Assembly: GCF_019733355.1 (NCBI RefSeq) | Contig: NZ_JAIHLQ010000001.1 | Span: 124,001-188,000 of the forward strand | Direction of reading: 5' to 3' | Length of the DNA: 64,000 bases | From: Pseudomonas baetica | GTDB lineage: Bacteria; Pseudomonadota; Gammaproteobacteria; Pseudomonadales; Pseudomonadaceae | In this document: one piece after another, positions 25,801-34,837 of the stretch | Layout: each line of letters begins with the position of its first letter | Position numbering within the stretch: position 1 is the stretch's first letter | Made by a program: the position numbers and the translations under genes | The notes under the pieces: model-generated | Told to the model about the DNA's origin: nothing | The model's database searches: none | Seen by the model: the letters and a program-made list of their open reading frames with translations, nothing else

Positions 25801-26684
25801 CGAAGCATGCCCAGTTCGTTGAACAACAACGGTATGCCTGCAGCTGAACACGCAGTATCGAGACTGCCGTCGTAGTTCCAGCAGAACATCAGGTCCGGCT
25901 CGACATTGTCCAGGAGTGAAGCTACGAATTGATCGTGAAAGTCCAGTGGCTGCTGTTCAAGCAGGCATTTCCAATCACTCATCCACTCGGCATTTCCGGC
26001 CTGCGGATAATCAAGATTGTAGGAGGACGGACTGATCCAGTCGTATTTGAAGTCCGGATACTGCTCGCTCAGTTCATTGGAGCCGACAAAAACACATTCC
26101 CAACCCTTATCGGCAAATGTATCGGCGAGCGGCAGATAAATGTCGACGATGCTGCTGAACAACGTCGGGCGATCCCGCAAGATCAGCGGCAGCGTGTAGA
26201 ACACCACTCGCTTGTATTTGCGTGAAGCAACTTTGACAGCAGGATCACCGGCCGCGATGCTTTGAGGGGGCACATTGAATTTGACTACGGAATTGGCCGC
26301 GACAACCGTACCACGGCCAACTTCCGCACCTGCCAGCACCGATACACTGGCGCCAATCCAAACGTCATCTCCAATGCTCACCTCGGCCAGCCGCATGCCC
26401 TGCTCGGTGATCGGCGTGTGCAAATGATATCGATGGGTGGACGAGGTGATGCACACATTGGGGGCGATCAGGACATTCTCACCGATGGTGACTTTGCCAC
26501 TGCCGTTGATCCACGTTCCGTAATTGACGACCGTCCCGGAGCCAATACGCACGCTGCCTCCCGCACCGCATTCAATGACGACGTTGTCGCACAGCTGAAC
26601 GCCATCCTCAATGATGCAGTCAGCCGTATCGTCCAGATGAAACTTGACGGTATCCGCGACTTTTGCATTACCAATCTTAAGCAT
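22803..26684 (-). CDS. Multidomain O-antigen enzyme: hexapeptide acyltransferase + capsule-type transferase + coiled coil + two GT2 domains
   Basis: A 1293-residue protein with no frame break. Residues 1-155: left-handed beta-helix acyltransferase (VRIGSGTVVNYGTWI, APNVCITSSTHRYHLHTPI, VSIGDDVWIGASVSVLAG). Residues 158-505: a capsule-synthesis (KpsC/KpsS-like) domain with VIVKPHPLDEVPDLP and INSSAGFEAALAGKTVYTLG. Residues 555-645: coiled coil ending in SKSWRLTRPIR, a link often seen between O-antigen transferase modules. Residues 741-940: GT2 with VSIVTYNSS, CFVDNGSKD and LISNIDI. Residues 1044-1260: second GT2 with VTIVTRTYRNRNEFL and FLDDDD. It is probably a cytoplasmic polymerising or chain-finishing transferase. 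Its ATG lies three bases after wzt in the same operon. Order of action and sugars are unknown. Confidence 0.85.
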   Translation of the reverse strand: MLKIGNAKVADTVKFHLDDTADCIIEDGVQLCDNVVIECGAGGSVRIGSGTVVNYGTWINGSGKVTIGENVLIAPNVCITSSTHRYHLHTPITEQGMRLAEVSIGDDVWIGASVSVLAGAEVGRGTVVAANSVVKFNVPPQSIAAGDPAVKVASRKYKRVVFYTLPLILRDRPTLFSSIVDIYLPLADTFADKGWECVFVGSNELSEQYPDFKYDWISPSSYNLDYPQAGNAEWMSDWKCLLEQQPLDFHDQFVASLLDNVEPDLMFCWNYDGSLDTACSAAGIPLLFNELGMLRAPNPMAYYSDSRGVNARSGFSAEFLEYQQKSGGVPSVAALANLAQMEESYPRQDSGRVPTVLILLQVQDDSNIIMGSPFASMDEYVRHVLASIEGAPFTVIVKPHPLDEVPDLPEHVQVAGKEENIADLIADADVVFTINSSAGFEAALAGKTVYTLGKAPYSGTGLTIDVEQPQDLPALWQAHGAVAPCTRDLRAQVLDFARVRYFLSEAQFREPSAHLSRLPRALPVDLSRNAFDPDLESFRQQSYISWLEGKAEEAQVDLSTLSETYLATQSELAAVRHELLVANDQLSIIEGNFTGALQYPYLGNEESVRIQKLLLIERESLQQQIESSKAEVEELKRTLDDVYASKSWRLTRPIRGGRRVLWTLRNRLSNPRAVLRPIYQRLPFLIGVRMRLRHCIKAVQAKFMRVINSQHNLKSLQVIADRRFGYSLDVPVFDVQPIIDVSIVTYNSSKWVDGFFASLKAQDYPLQHLNLCFVDNGSKDSTVEDLLRWKALLGAEVAGFEVVQGENVGFGLGHDRAIKSGQSEFILISNIDIVFAPDSIAKVVATANADKLGAVASWELRQAPYEHPKYYDPVTHETNWSSHACILIRRSAYAKVGGYEHEIFMYGEDVELSYRFRSYGYQLKYCPSAVVYHYTYEHENHVKPIQFTGSTLANAYLRLRYGDVSDKFGALVLQSALLFRPEVYAGVRRDLVANIRKIVRKFPHFLSGKGSNSQAYFPFRGFDYEMIRDGAFWTVGEPLAEVPLVTIVTRTYRNRNEFLRQSIMSVLNQTYPNVELVVVEDGGETMKELVAEFQRPEGRAIRFYGMDKVGRSVTGNYGLEMAKGTYCMFLDDDDLLFSDHVEVLVAALANKPDSVAAYSPAMEVGTNVAADGRYTEVSHETPSYYKHEYDYDTLLDHNFIPIQSLLFQRSLYLERGGFETDMSHLEDWNLWLRYGYGNTFTYVAKTTSLFRTPADPSVRLERHKSLHEAYSLAKDRAAKSCEGYRSASSEGQE

Positions 26685-26687
26685 GAT

Positions 26688-27947
26688 TCAAGCAACCTTA
26701 ACAACGTTGACTGTTGACGGGCAATAAGCGACTCCGACGATCTGACGCCCGCCCGACACGCTGAGTTTGCGCATGGGCCAACGCTGATCCAGTTCAACGC
26801 GCTCGCCATCCAGGCTGGCCATACCAATAAAGAGAAAATATTCCCCCGGCGCCACATTGAGCGGGAAGGAAAAACTGACTTTGTGCGCACCGGCATCAAG
26901 GTCGAACTTGCACCCGGCCAACAGGGTATTGTCACCGGCCACATCGACACCCTTGGCGTCGCGCAACGAGTAGCCCATCACGACTTCCTTGATGTCCATG
27001 GAGGACTGCACATAACAGTGCATGGTGACATCTTCGGTAGGTTCGAAGTGGTTGGTCTGGGTGCCGTCGGCGCTGTAGAAATCCACCGCGTTTATTTTCG
27101 CCGCACCTGAACCGAATCGAACTTCCGAGATATCGCCCAATTCCTTTTCGTAGGACACATCGGCATGCAATTCCTCGGCTTCTGGAATCGCTACTGCACT
27201 GCTGTTACGAACCTTCTTTTCGTAGTTCTTGGTCGCGGTCAGCACGTCGGTGCTGTAATCGATGATCTGCCCGTTCTGCATCACGATGACTGCCTGACAG
27301 AAGCGAATAACCGACTGAGTATCGTGAGAAACGAAGAGGATCGTGGTGCCGCGCTCCTGCATATGTTTCATCTTCAACATGCACTTGAGCTGGAACCCCG
27401 CATCACCCACGCTGAGCGCCTCGTCCACGATCAACACATCGGGCTCGACATTGATTGCCACGGAAAAAGCCAGACGCGCAAACATGCCGCTGCTGTACAT
27501 GCGCACAGGCTGATTGACGAAGTCACCAATGTCGGCAAATTCCAGAATGGCCGCAATACGCGTCTGCATTTCCGCATGGGAGTAACCCATGAGGGATCCT
27601 TGGAAATAGATATTCTCGACGCCGGTGTAGTCCGGATTGAAGCCGGCCCCAAGTTCCAGCAGCGACGCAACACGACCCACAACCTGGACTTCGCCGCTGG
27701 AAGGCGTGAGTACGCCGGTGAGGATTTTTAACAGAGTACTTTTGCCCGCACCGTTTTTTCCGAGAATCCCCACGGTCTGTCCTTTCTCGACGTTGAAAGA
27801 AACGTCAGTCAGCGCGTGGAAATCGTGATGCCGGTGCTTTCCGAAAGGTGAAAGCGCCTCGATCAGGCGGTCAACAGGCTTGTCATAGAGGCGATAAACC
27901 TTACTCACGTTACGGACGCAGATTGCGCTCTCATTCACTGCATTCAT
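26688..27947 (-). CDS. wzt: Wzt, ATP-binding subunit of the O-antigen ABC exporter
   Basis: A 419-residue ATPase. Walker A is GKNGAGKST, the signature YSSGMFARLAFS and Walker B DVLIVDEAL, all within the first 240 residues. The remaining 180 residues, with VDFYSADGTQTNHFEPTEDV and GEYFLFIGMASLDGE, form a Wzt C-terminal beta-sandwich that in characterised systems binds the finished O-chain end. The frame is open to 28634, but that part is a shadow of wzm; ATG 27947 overlaps the wzm stop (TAATG). It drives export of the complete lipid-linked polymer across the inner membrane. Confidence 0.94.
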   Translation of the reverse strand: MNAVNESAICVRNVSKVYRLYDKPVDRLIEALSPFGKHRHHDFHALTDVSFNVEKGQTVGILGKNGAGKSTLLKILTGVLTPSSGEVQVVGRVASLLELGAGFNPDYTGVENIYFQGSLMGYSHAEMQTRIAAILEFADIGDFVNQPVRMYSSGMFARLAFSVAINVEPDVLIVDEALSVGDAGFQLKCMLKMKHMQERGTTILFVSHDTQSVIRFCQAVIVMQNGQIIDYSTDVLTATKNYEKKVRNSSAVAIPEAEELHADVSYEKELGDISEVRFGSGAAKINAVDFYSADGTQTNHFEPTEDVTMHCYVQSSMDIKEVVMGYSLRDAKGVDVAGDNTLLAGCKFDLDAGAHKVSFSFPLNVAPGEYFLFIGMASLDGERVELDQRWPMRKLSVSGGRQIVGVAYCPSTVNVVKVA

Positions 27948-28735
27948 TACAAAACATCCGCGAAGTGAGGTCTTAATTTTTTGAATGTGCGCCAGCCTAT
28001 CAGCGCTAGAACGATCAACACTCCCCAAAAGACCAGAGTTTGAGTCGGTCGCTCCCAGAACCAGATATTGCGAATGAGCGAATCCCTGAATCCTTCGACG
28101 ATGTAGGCAAACGGGTTCAGGCGCAGGTAAGACCCCGCACGCCCCTGAATGGCATCTATATCCCAGAACACCGGGGTCAACCAAAACCCAAACTGCGTAG
28201 CCATCGCCACCAACTGACTGAGGTCCGGGAAGAAGATCACTACTGAGCTGGTAATCCACGCAATTGCCAGGAGCAGCATGAACAGGCAGGCGATGTAATA
28301 GCCGACTTGCAACCAGTACAGATTTGGCTGATAGCCATAAATCACGAACAGCAGCAGCAGGATGAACACGAAGAAAATGTGTACCAGTACCGCTGAGGTG
28401 AGCTTGACCAGTGGCAACAGAGAAACCTTGAAGACAATTTTCTTGACCAGAAAACTGTTCTCCTTGACAGCCGTACAACCGGAATTCAATGCCTCGACTG
28501 TAAAGAACCACGGCACCAGCCCGCACACCAGCCAGAGGACGAAAGGAAAGTCGCCATGAGGTGCTGCCTTGAAGCCGAACTGAAACACGAACCACAGGAT
28601 CAGCGTTGTCGCGCACGGCTGAATAAAGACCCACAAGAAACCAAGATAGTTGGTCAAATAGCGGGCGCGGAGATCATTTGAAACCAGGCTCAACAAAATC
28701 CTGCGATCCGCCAGCATCGTCCTCAACCAGTTCAT
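27947..28735 (-). CDS. wzm: Wzm, membrane subunit of the O-antigen ABC exporter
   Basis: A 262-residue ABC-2 permease with six membrane helices. It opens with LVSNDLRARYLTNYLGFLWV, the typical amphipathic start of Wzm/TagG permeases, and shows FPDLSQLVAMATQFGFWLTP and RLNPFAYIVEGFRDSL near the end. With Wzt it exports undecaprenyl-linked O polysaccharide. The absence of wzx and wzy from the locus agrees with the ABC-dependent pathway. It overlaps wzt by one base and lies about 85 bases after the acyltransferase gene. Confidence 0.94.
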   Translation of the reverse strand: MNWLRTMLADRRILLSLVSNDLRARYLTNYLGFLWVFIQPCATTLILWFVFQFGFKAAPHGDFPFVLWLVCGLVPWFFTVEALNSGCTAVKENSFLVKKIVFKVSLLPLVKLTSAVLVHIFFVFILLLLFVIYGYQPNLYWLQVGYYIACLFMLLLAIAWITSSVVIFFPDLSQLVAMATQFGFWLTPVFWDIDAIQGRAGSYLRLNPFAYIVEGFRDSLIRNIWFWERPTQTLVFWGVLIVLALIGWRTFKKLRPHFADVL

Positions 28736-28820
28736 TGAAAGTCACCGTGTGTCACAAACACATTCACCACCACTTCAAAACCACCGCATGACATCATGAA
28801 TTCCATTTAACGATCCGGGC

Positions 28821-29888
28821 TCATCGACTTAAGTTTTTTCCGATTTCCGGAATTGATACGGGCTCGGCTTTATCTGCACGAACCGGCAATCTGGATTTGA
28901 AATTCAACATCCGTTTCTCAACCAGATGCCAGGACAGGTAACCGAGCATCAGCGTAATAACGATCGTCACGCCCAGATAAAGCGGATACGAAATATCCGG
29001 AAATTTGAATAGAACGAACTGTTGCACCGGGAAAGCGTAGATATAGACCCCGTATGAACAGTCCCCTATCCGGTTGACCCAACTACCCAGCCAGCTGCTG
29101 GATAAACCGTAGGCCAACACCACATACGGCAGGGTGAACCACAGCAGGCCTTTGGAAACCTGCACATAGGGTGCAAGCAGGATCGTTGCCATTATCAGCA
29201 CGCAAACGCCGGAGAGACTGAACCAGCGCTCAAGCCGCCATTTCGCATAACAGGCACCGATCATGAAATAGATGCCGGTGAGAAAAACATACTGGACACC
29301 GGTCCCGTATATCACCACCAAAGGGGTCTCGCGCCAGCACCAAAAAATCACTATCGCTGCAAACAGCGCAGTCGTGGCAGTATAAATCCAGCGCCCGCCC
29401 TTCAATGCCATTCCCAGGCCCATCACCACCAGGTACATGAAAAACTCGATGGGCAAACTCCACAGCGAACCATTGACGACGCGGGGGAGTTTCGCGTTTT
29501 CAAGAACACCAGGAAGAATGAACACCGGTTTCAAGAAAATGTTTTTCAGATAACCCCACGTGAGCGGTTGTGCAAAGTACTCACGAACCGTCAGCGTGGA
29601 AAACAGGGGACCCAGGATAAAAGCGCTGGCAACCACTACGACAATCAATGCAGGAAAAATCCGCAGTGACCGCTTCATCAGAAATGCTCTGGCGTGGGGC
29701 GTGGAGTCCCAGCTCTTTACGATCAGATAACCGCTGATGATGAAAAAAATGTTGACGCCAAGACTGCCATAGGTCGAGTCCATAAACCCGACAGGTAAAT
29801 TGCCATACAAATCAAAAGAGTGTGCGTAAAGAACCATCAGCGCAGCAACCAGCCGAAGCAGATTTAAATTGTTATCCTTGTGCTGCAT
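28821..29888 (-). CDS. Acyltransferase family 3 (OafA-like) membrane protein
   Basis: A 355-residue integral membrane acyltransferase with about ten helices. The N-terminus NNLNLLRLVAALMVLYAHSF holds the essential family histidine; GVNIFFIISGYLI, SLRIFPALIV, GSLWSLPIEF and DCSYGVYIYAFPVQQF follow in the usual order. Such proteins O-acetylate or otherwise acylate surface polysaccharides. ATG 29888 is the start. It lies between wbpL and wzm in the leftward operon, with 205 bases to the preceding gene that show no recognisable element. It probably decorates the O chain, but the acceptor is unknown. Confidence 0.88.
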   Translation of the reverse strand: MQHKDNNLNLLRLVAALMVLYAHSFDLYGNLPVGFMDSTYGSLGVNIFFIISGYLIVKSWDSTPHARAFLMKRSLRIFPALIVVVVASAFILGPLFSTLTVREYFAQPLTWGYLKNIFLKPVFILPGVLENAKLPRVVNGSLWSLPIEFFMYLVVMGLGMALKGGRWIYTATTALFAAIVIFWCWRETPLVVIYGTGVQYVFLTGIYFMIGACYAKWRLERWFSLSGVCVLIMATILLAPYVQVSKGLLWFTLPYVVLAYGLSSSWLGSWVNRIGDCSYGVYIYAFPVQQFVLFKFPDISYPLYLGVTIVITLMLGYLSWHLVEKRMLNFKSRLPVRADKAEPVSIPEIGKNLSR

Positions 29889-30093
29889 TTATAACTGCTC
29901 CGACACTCATTGAACTGAACAAGGCAATTGGGCTGAATTGTCGTAAGAGTCTTTGAATATTGGCCCGCAATACGACACCCTCTTGCATGTCAATCCTGAA
30001 AATTCCGCATATTCGCCGAACCAAGGGCGCGGATCATATCATTATCCGATTCACGCTCCCACGCCCTGCATCATCCGAGGGAATTGCCTGCGG

Positions 30094-31125
30094 TTACGCT
30101 CCAGTCTCGGTGACGGGCTCACGATTGCCGGCCTTGAACCGGACTGCTAGCCAGAACAGCGGAGCGTACGCAAAGATCAGCGCGATGACACCGGGAACTA
30201 CGTCCAGAGCCGCGACAATGGCCCACGGAAACAACCAGAACACATTCAGTCCGACCACCGCGAGCGTCACCGCCTTGTGGCTCTGATACTGGCGCGAGGC
30301 ATATTGATAGGCATGACTGCGATGAGCTTGGTAGACCTTGTCCCCGTTCAACAGCCGCCGGCAAAGAGTCCAGGTCGCATCTACCACAAAGACGCCGAGA
30401 AGAATCAACCAACTCCAGAGGAGTTCAGGGGAACGGCTTGCAGCGTCAAGCGAGAGAATACCCAGCGCAATACCCAGAAATCCGCTGCCGGCATCCCCCA
30501 TGAAGATCCGGGCCCGTGGAAAATTCCAGCACAGAAAACCGCCCACTGCGACACTCAACAGGAGCACGCATTGAATTGACGTTTCCTGCCCGACGAGAAC
30601 ATAGAGCAACGCACTGGCAAGACAGGCAAAAAGCGCTTCGACACTGGCCAGGCCGTCGATACCGTCCATGAAGTTGTAGAGATTGAGAATCCAGACCAGA
30701 TAAATTGCCGCAAGGCCGTTGCCTATCCAGCCCAGATCAATCACTGCACCTAGTACCGTGACAGGGGCCAGCCCATCGATCCAGAATAAAGCCCAAATGG
30801 CAGCCGCAAAATGACCAAGCAGGCGCCACCTGGCTGCGATATGCCCGTGATCATCGGCAAACCCGACGATAGCCACCAGCAGCCCGCTACCCGATAAAGC
30901 GTAGAGCGTCGCGTTATCCATCAGGCCCATACCACCCAGAACGGGCAGTGAAATCAGAAACCCAAGCACTATCGCCACACCGCCGCCACGAGGCGTCGGC
31001 ACCGAGTGCGAACTGCGGTCATTGGGGATGTCCATCAGACTTTTCGACAAGGCGTAGTGACGCAACCCCCAAGTCATCGCCCAGGACAGCGCAAAAATCG
31101 TAATGAGCAAACCGCCAAATATCAT
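30094..31125 (-). CDS. wbpL: WbpL/WecA-type undecaprenyl-phosphate sugar-phosphate transferase
   Basis: A 343-residue protein of the MraY/WecA family with about ten membrane helices. Marker motifs are IPNDRSSHSVPTPRGGGVAI, the DDHGHIAARWRLLGH loop, NLYNFMDGIDGLAS with its catalytic aspartates, and FMGDAGSGFLG. WbpL begins O-chain assembly by putting a UDP-N-acetyl-6-deoxyhexosamine phosphate (FucNAc or QuiNAc type) on undecaprenyl phosphate. The ATG overlaps the epimerase stop (ATGA), the usual wbpV-wbpL arrangement of Pseudomonas, which also depends on WbpM. Confidence 0.93.
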   Translation of the reverse strand: MIFGGLLITIFALSWAMTWGLRHYALSKSLMDIPNDRSSHSVPTPRGGGVAIVLGFLISLPVLGGMGLMDNATLYALSGSGLLVAIVGFADDHGHIAARWRLLGHFAAAIWALFWIDGLAPVTVLGAVIDLGWIGNGLAAIYLVWILNLYNFMDGIDGLASVEALFACLASALLYVLVGQETSIQCVLLLSVAVGGFLCWNFPRARIFMGDAGSGFLGIALGILSLDAASRSPELLWSWLILLGVFVVDATWTLCRRLLNGDKVYQAHRSHAYQYASRQYQSHKAVTLAVVGLNVFWLFPWAIVAALDVVPGVIALIFAYAPLFWLAVRFKAGNREPVTETGA

Positions 31126-32081
31126 GTCTTTTGCTTTTCCAGAAAATGGTTCGCAGTACGGCGCATGGCAGTATCAACGTCGATCGGTGGGACCCAACCC
31201 AACAACTCGCGGTTTTTGCTGATATCGACCTGCAAAGACTCACAGACTCGCTGGGCAACGTCGCGCCTGCCGACGAGCGCCCCCCCGAGCAGCAGCAGCG
31301 CCGCAGGCACAGGTAACAATAGAGCCTTCACTCCAAGTGCAGATGCCAGGCGCTTGAGCAAGCGAGGTGTCGACAAATCGTCACCATCGCTTACCAGAAA
31401 CGTTTGCCCTGCCGCCGCCGGGTGATCCAGGCACGTTTCGATGAGATCGACCAAATTGCCGATCGCAACCATACTGCGCTGATTGCGAATGCCGCCCAAC
31501 GGCAACACGAAACCTTTTTCGAGCCATTTGAGAAGACTGAGAAAATTGGCTTTCACCCCGGGCCCATAGACCAGCGGAGGACGAATGATCACTACCTGCA
31601 TACCCGTCTGCTCGCCAAGTTGACGCAATGCCTGTTCGGCTTCGTGCTTGGAAATGCCGTATGGATCCTGCGGCGACGCAGTGTCATCGGCAGTAAACGG
31701 TCGCCCCGGATCCGTGCGCTCGCCATTGACCTTGACCGAACTGATGTAAACGAAGCGCTTGACGCCGGCCTGCGCAGCCATACGAGCCAACTGCATCGTG
31801 CCTTCGACATTTACCCGGCGAAACTCGCCAAGCGCATCACCCGCCGTCTCATTCATGACGTGCACCCGCGCCGCCGCATGGACGACCACCTGCACGCCAG
31901 CCAATTGTGTGGCCTCGCATGTCCCCGACGCGAACCTGGCGATAGGACACAAGCCTTGAAGACGAGTTGCAGCGCGGACGGCAGCCACAGGGGCAAATTT
32001 TTTTCGTACGAGCAAGTGCAAGACCAAGGCTTCTCCGACGAAGCCGCTCGCTCCGGTAACCCAGACCTTGGGCGCATTCAT
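31122..32081 (-). CDS. NAD-dependent sugar epimerase/reductase (WbpV-like)
   Basis: A 319-residue extended SDR acting on nucleotide sugars. It has GASGFVGEALVLHL at about 9-22, HAAARVHV, the catalytic SSVKVNGE and DPYGISKHEAE (Tyr-X3-Lys), and RPPLVYGPGVKANF. Members next to wbpL reduce or epimerise the WbpM product to UDP-QuiNAc or UDP-FucNAc. The frame extends to 32159, but ATG 32081 overlaps the preceding GT2 stop by ATGA and gives the normal start. The exact product (4-epimer or not) cannot be read from sequence. Confidence 0.88.
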   Translation of the reverse strand: MNAPKVWVTGASGFVGEALVLHLLVRKKFAPVAAVRAATRLQGLCPIARFASGTCEATQLAGVQVVVHAAARVHVMNETAGDALGEFRRVNVEGTMQLARMAAQAGVKRFVYISSVKVNGERTDPGRPFTADDTASPQDPYGISKHEAEQALRQLGEQTGMQVVIIRPPLVYGPGVKANFLSLLKWLEKGFVLPLGGIRNQRSMVAIGNLVDLIETCLDHPAAAGQTFLVSDGDDLSTPRLLKRLASALGVKALLLPVPAALLLLGGALVGRRDVAQRVCESLQVDISKNRELLGWVPPIDVDTAMRRTANHFLEKQKT

Positions 32082-33001
32082 TTGGCAGATTTCCCGAGAA
32101 GTGCAGTGGCCCAGCAAATCACGAAAAACAAAGCACGATCCCTCATGCGGCGACGGCAACGCCAGGCGGAAAACGACAACCTGATCAACTGCCAGCGGCG
32201 TAACTCAAGCCATGAGCCGACAAACGAATCACTGTCCTTGCCGACCAGTCGTGCAATGAGTGCAACCTGGTTGAACCACCAGCCGTCATGAATGGTTTTG
32301 TAGCGCGCGATCATTGAACTGAAGCCGGTGTTAGCTCCTACTTGATTACTATCGTGCTGGCGGTAATCCATTGAAGGACGAGGATCGATGTACCAACTGA
32401 AACCATGGCTGCGAGCAAAGGCATAGCAATACCAGTCATGCAGACCTACCGATTGCAAGGTATCCCACTGTGCCAGCATCGACTGCTTCATCGCCTGCAC
32501 CAATGGTGCTCCCAGCACATAGGTGCAGCCCGGACCGGCAGCCTCGAACAAATAATCCCAACGGGTCTGCGGTTGCGCCTTGTTGAGCAGATGTGTCCTG
32601 CCATCGTCCCAAAACGCGGTGACATTGCTGGAACAGGCATCCACATCCTTCTCAAGCAATGAAGCGATAGCGCGCTGCAATTTATCGGAGTGCCAGATAT
32701 CGTCCTGATCAGCGAAGGAAACATAGTCGTAGCTCGTCAGGTCGACATCGCGGATCAAACGGAAAAAATTGCGCGATGCCCCGCCGAAGCGAAAACCGGA
32801 CGGCAGCACAACGATATTCTGGTGGTCTGCGGCGAATTGCGCGCACCACGTTTCGGTTTCATCGGTGGAGGCATCGACGCTGATATAGACGGTAACGTTA
32901 ACCGCGGATTGAGCGAGGATCGAAGCCAGTTGCTCCTCGATCCATTGCGTTCCGTTGTAGGCAGCCAGCAAAACTGCAACCTTGGGTGATCTGACTGGCA
33001 T
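32078..33001 (-). CDS. Family 2 glycosyltransferase (rhamnosyltransferase-like)
   Basis: A 307-residue soluble GT2. It begins VAVLLAAYNGTQWIEEQLAS, then has ISVDASTDETETW and the metal-binding motif SFADQDDIWHSDKL, a combination frequent in RfbN-type rhamnosyl and related transferases. A C-terminal amphipathic region (WQLIRLSFSAWRCRRRMRDR) may touch the membrane. It overlaps the epimerase gene by four bases and lies 55 bases downstream of rmlA. The donor sugar is uncertain, especially as no rmlC is present in the locus. Confidence 0.87.
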   Translation of the reverse strand: MPVRSPKVAVLLAAYNGTQWIEEQLASILAQSAVNVTVYISVDASTDETETWCAQFAADHQNIVVLPSGFRFGGASRNFFRLIRDVDLTSYDYVSFADQDDIWHSDKLQRAIASLLEKDVDACSSNVTAFWDDGRTHLLNKAQPQTRWDYLFEAAGPGCTYVLGAPLVQAMKQSMLAQWDTLQSVGLHDWYCYAFARSHGFSWYIDPRPSMDYRQHDSNQVGANTGFSSMIARYKTIHDGWWFNQVALIARLVGKDSDSFVGSWLELRRWQLIRLSFSAWRCRRRMRDRALFFVICWATALLGKSAK

Positions 33002-33056
33002 GCCATTCCTGCTTGCACGATTGAAACACTGATAATTGAAAAACTGATACTCGTGA

Positions 33057-33947
33057 TTAGCGAGCGCTCAAGTCCAGGAGCTTCTGCAAATATTGTCCAT
33101 AACCGGTTTTTTTCAATGCATCAGCCTGAGCGCCCAGTTGCTCAGCAGTGATCCAGCCGTTGTGATAAGCAATCTCTTCCAGGCAGGCCACTTTCAAGCC
33201 TTGGCGCTGTTCGATGGTATGGACGAAATGGCTCGCTTCCAGCAGTGAGTCATGAGTCCCGGTGTCCAGCCAGGCAAAACCGCGCCCCAGCATCTCGACA
33301 TTGAGGGTCTTGCGCTCGAGGTACGCGCGATTCACGTCGGTAATTTCCAGCTCGCCACGCTCAGAAGGCTTGATGCCCTTGGCGATCTCGACAACATCAT
33401 TATCGTAGAAATACAGGCCGGTTACCGCGTAGTTGGACTTGGGGTTCAACGGTTTTTCTTCGATACTCAGCGCGCGGCCACTCTTATCAAACTCGACAAC
33501 GCCGAAACGTTCCGGATCGGAGACGTGATAACCAAAAACGGTCGCACCCTTTTGCTGGGTGCTCGCCGAACGCAGATTGTCCGAGAAATGCTGACCGTAG
33601 AAGATATTATCACCCAGAATCAGGCAGCAAGGATCCTCACCGATGAACTCTTCGCCAATGATGAACGCCTGTGCCAGACCGTCTGGGCTCGGTTGTTCGG
33701 CATAGGTGAGTTTGATCCCATAGACACTACCGTCGCCCAACAGCTTGCGGAAACAAGGCAGGTCTTCAGGTGTGGAGATAATCAGAATCTCGCGCATGCC
33801 AGCGAGCATCAACACCGACAGCGGATAAAAGATCATCGGCTTGTCGTAGATTGGCAGCATCTGTTTGGACACGCCCAGAGTCAACGGATGCAGGCGCGTG
33901 CCCGAGCCACCGGCGAGGATGATGCCTTTACGATTTGTCGTGGTCAT
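33057..33947 (-). CDS. rmlA: Glucose-1-phosphate thymidylyltransferase RmlA
   Basis: A 296-residue nucleotidyltransferase. The signature [20 protein letters not shown] is followed by [20 protein letters not shown], then [14 protein letters not shown] and LGDNIFYG. It joins dTTP and glucose-1-phosphate to form dTDP-glucose. Its ATG overlaps the rmlD stop (ATGA). It is third of rmlBDA; the usual fourth gene, rmlC, is missing and a GT2 follows instead. Confidence 0.97.
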   Translation of the reverse strand: MTTTNRKGIILAGGSGTRLHPLTLGVSKQMLPIYDKPMIFYPLSVLMLAGMREILIISTPEDLPCFRKLLGDGSVYGIKLTYAEQPSPDGLAQAFIIGEEFIGEDPCCLILGDNIFYGQHFSDNLRSASTQQKGATVFGYHVSDPERFGVVEFDKSGRALSIEEKPLNPKSNYAVTGLYFYDNDVVEIAKGIKPSERGELEITDVNRAYLERKTLNVEMLGRGFAWLDTGTHDSLLEASHFVHTIEQRQGLKVACLEEIAYHNGWITAEQLGAQADALKKTGYGQYLQKLLDLSAR

Positions 33948-34837
33948 TTGTTCAGAACTTCCCTAAGCATTCGGGTTACACCACTTTGCCAATCCGGCAA
34001 GTGTAGAGAAAAATTGCCGCATAGCTTCTGAGTATTCAAACGTGAGTTCAGAGGCCGACGCGCGGGTGTCGGATAAGCAGTCGTTTCGATCGGGCTGATC
34101 GTCTCGACGGCAAGCTGCTCACCGTTATCTTGAGCAAATGCAATTACATGGCTGGCATAACCATGCCAGGAGACTTCACCTGCGGCTGCCAAATGATACA
34201 AACCCGACAGTTCAGGCCGCTGCAACACTTGGCGGATAGCCAACGCGGTGACATCGGCAATCAGATCAGCCCCTGTCGGCGCTCCGATTTGATCGGCGAT
34301 GACGCTCAGCGTGTCGCGATCTTTGGCCAGACGCAGCATGGTCTTGGCGAAGTTATTGCCTCGAGCGCCGTAGACCCAGCTTGTCCGGAAGATCAGATGT
34401 TTGCATCCGGACGCAGTGATGGCTTGCTCACCCGCGAGTTTGCTTTGGCCATACTGATTGACCGGAGCAACCGCATCGGTCTCCTGCCAAGGTGTGGTGC
34501 CTTGGCCACTGAAGACATAATCGGTCGAATAGTGAATCAGCCAGCCACCCAGAATCTCAGTTTCCTCGGCCAAGAGCCGACTCGCCTGAGCGTTTACCCG
34601 GTCAGCCATCTCGCTTTCCGATTCAGCTTTGTCGACAGAGGTATACGCTGCCGCGTTGACGATGATATCGGGGCGGACTCGACGGATAGTTGCGCGCAAC
34701 GCATCCAGATTGGACAAGTCACCACACAAACCTTCAACGGCATGGCGATCAAGTGCGATCAACTCGCCGAGCGGGCCAAGGGAGCGCTGTAGCTCCCAAC
34801 CTACCTGGCCATTTTTGCCGAGCAGGAGGATCTTCAT
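33944..34837 (-). CDS. rmlD: dTDP-4-dehydrorhamnose reductase RmlD
   Basis: A 297-residue SDR with [16 protein letters not shown] at the N-terminus, [22 protein letters not shown] and the catalytic YGQSKLAGE, and [18 protein letters not shown]. It reduces dTDP-4-keto-L-rhamnose to dTDP-L-rhamnose, but needs the RmlC product as substrate. The open frame runs to 34912; ATG 34837, which overlaps the rmlB stop by ATGA and has AGGAGGATC on the template side nearby, is the family start. Confidence 0.96.
   Translation of the reverse strand: MKILLLGKNGQVGWELQRSLGPLGELIALDRHAVEGLCGDLSNLDALRATIRRVRPDIIVNAAAYTSVDKAESESEMADRVNAQASRLLAEETEILGGWLIHYSTDYVFSGQGTTPWQETDAVAPVNQYGQSKLAGEQAITASGCKHLIFRTSWVYGARGNNFAKTMLRLAKDRDTLSVIADQIGAPTGADLIADVTALAIRQVLQRPELSGLYHLAAAGEVSWHGYASHVIAFAQDNGEQLAVETISPIETTAYPTPARRPLNSRLNTQKLCGNFSLHLPDWQSGVTRMLREVLNK

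Noticed and set aside
27948..28634. N-terminal extension of Wzt by 229 residues
   Set aside because: It overlaps wzm in another frame and is Ser/Arg/Val-rich noise; ATG 27947 overlapping the wzm stop is the natural start.
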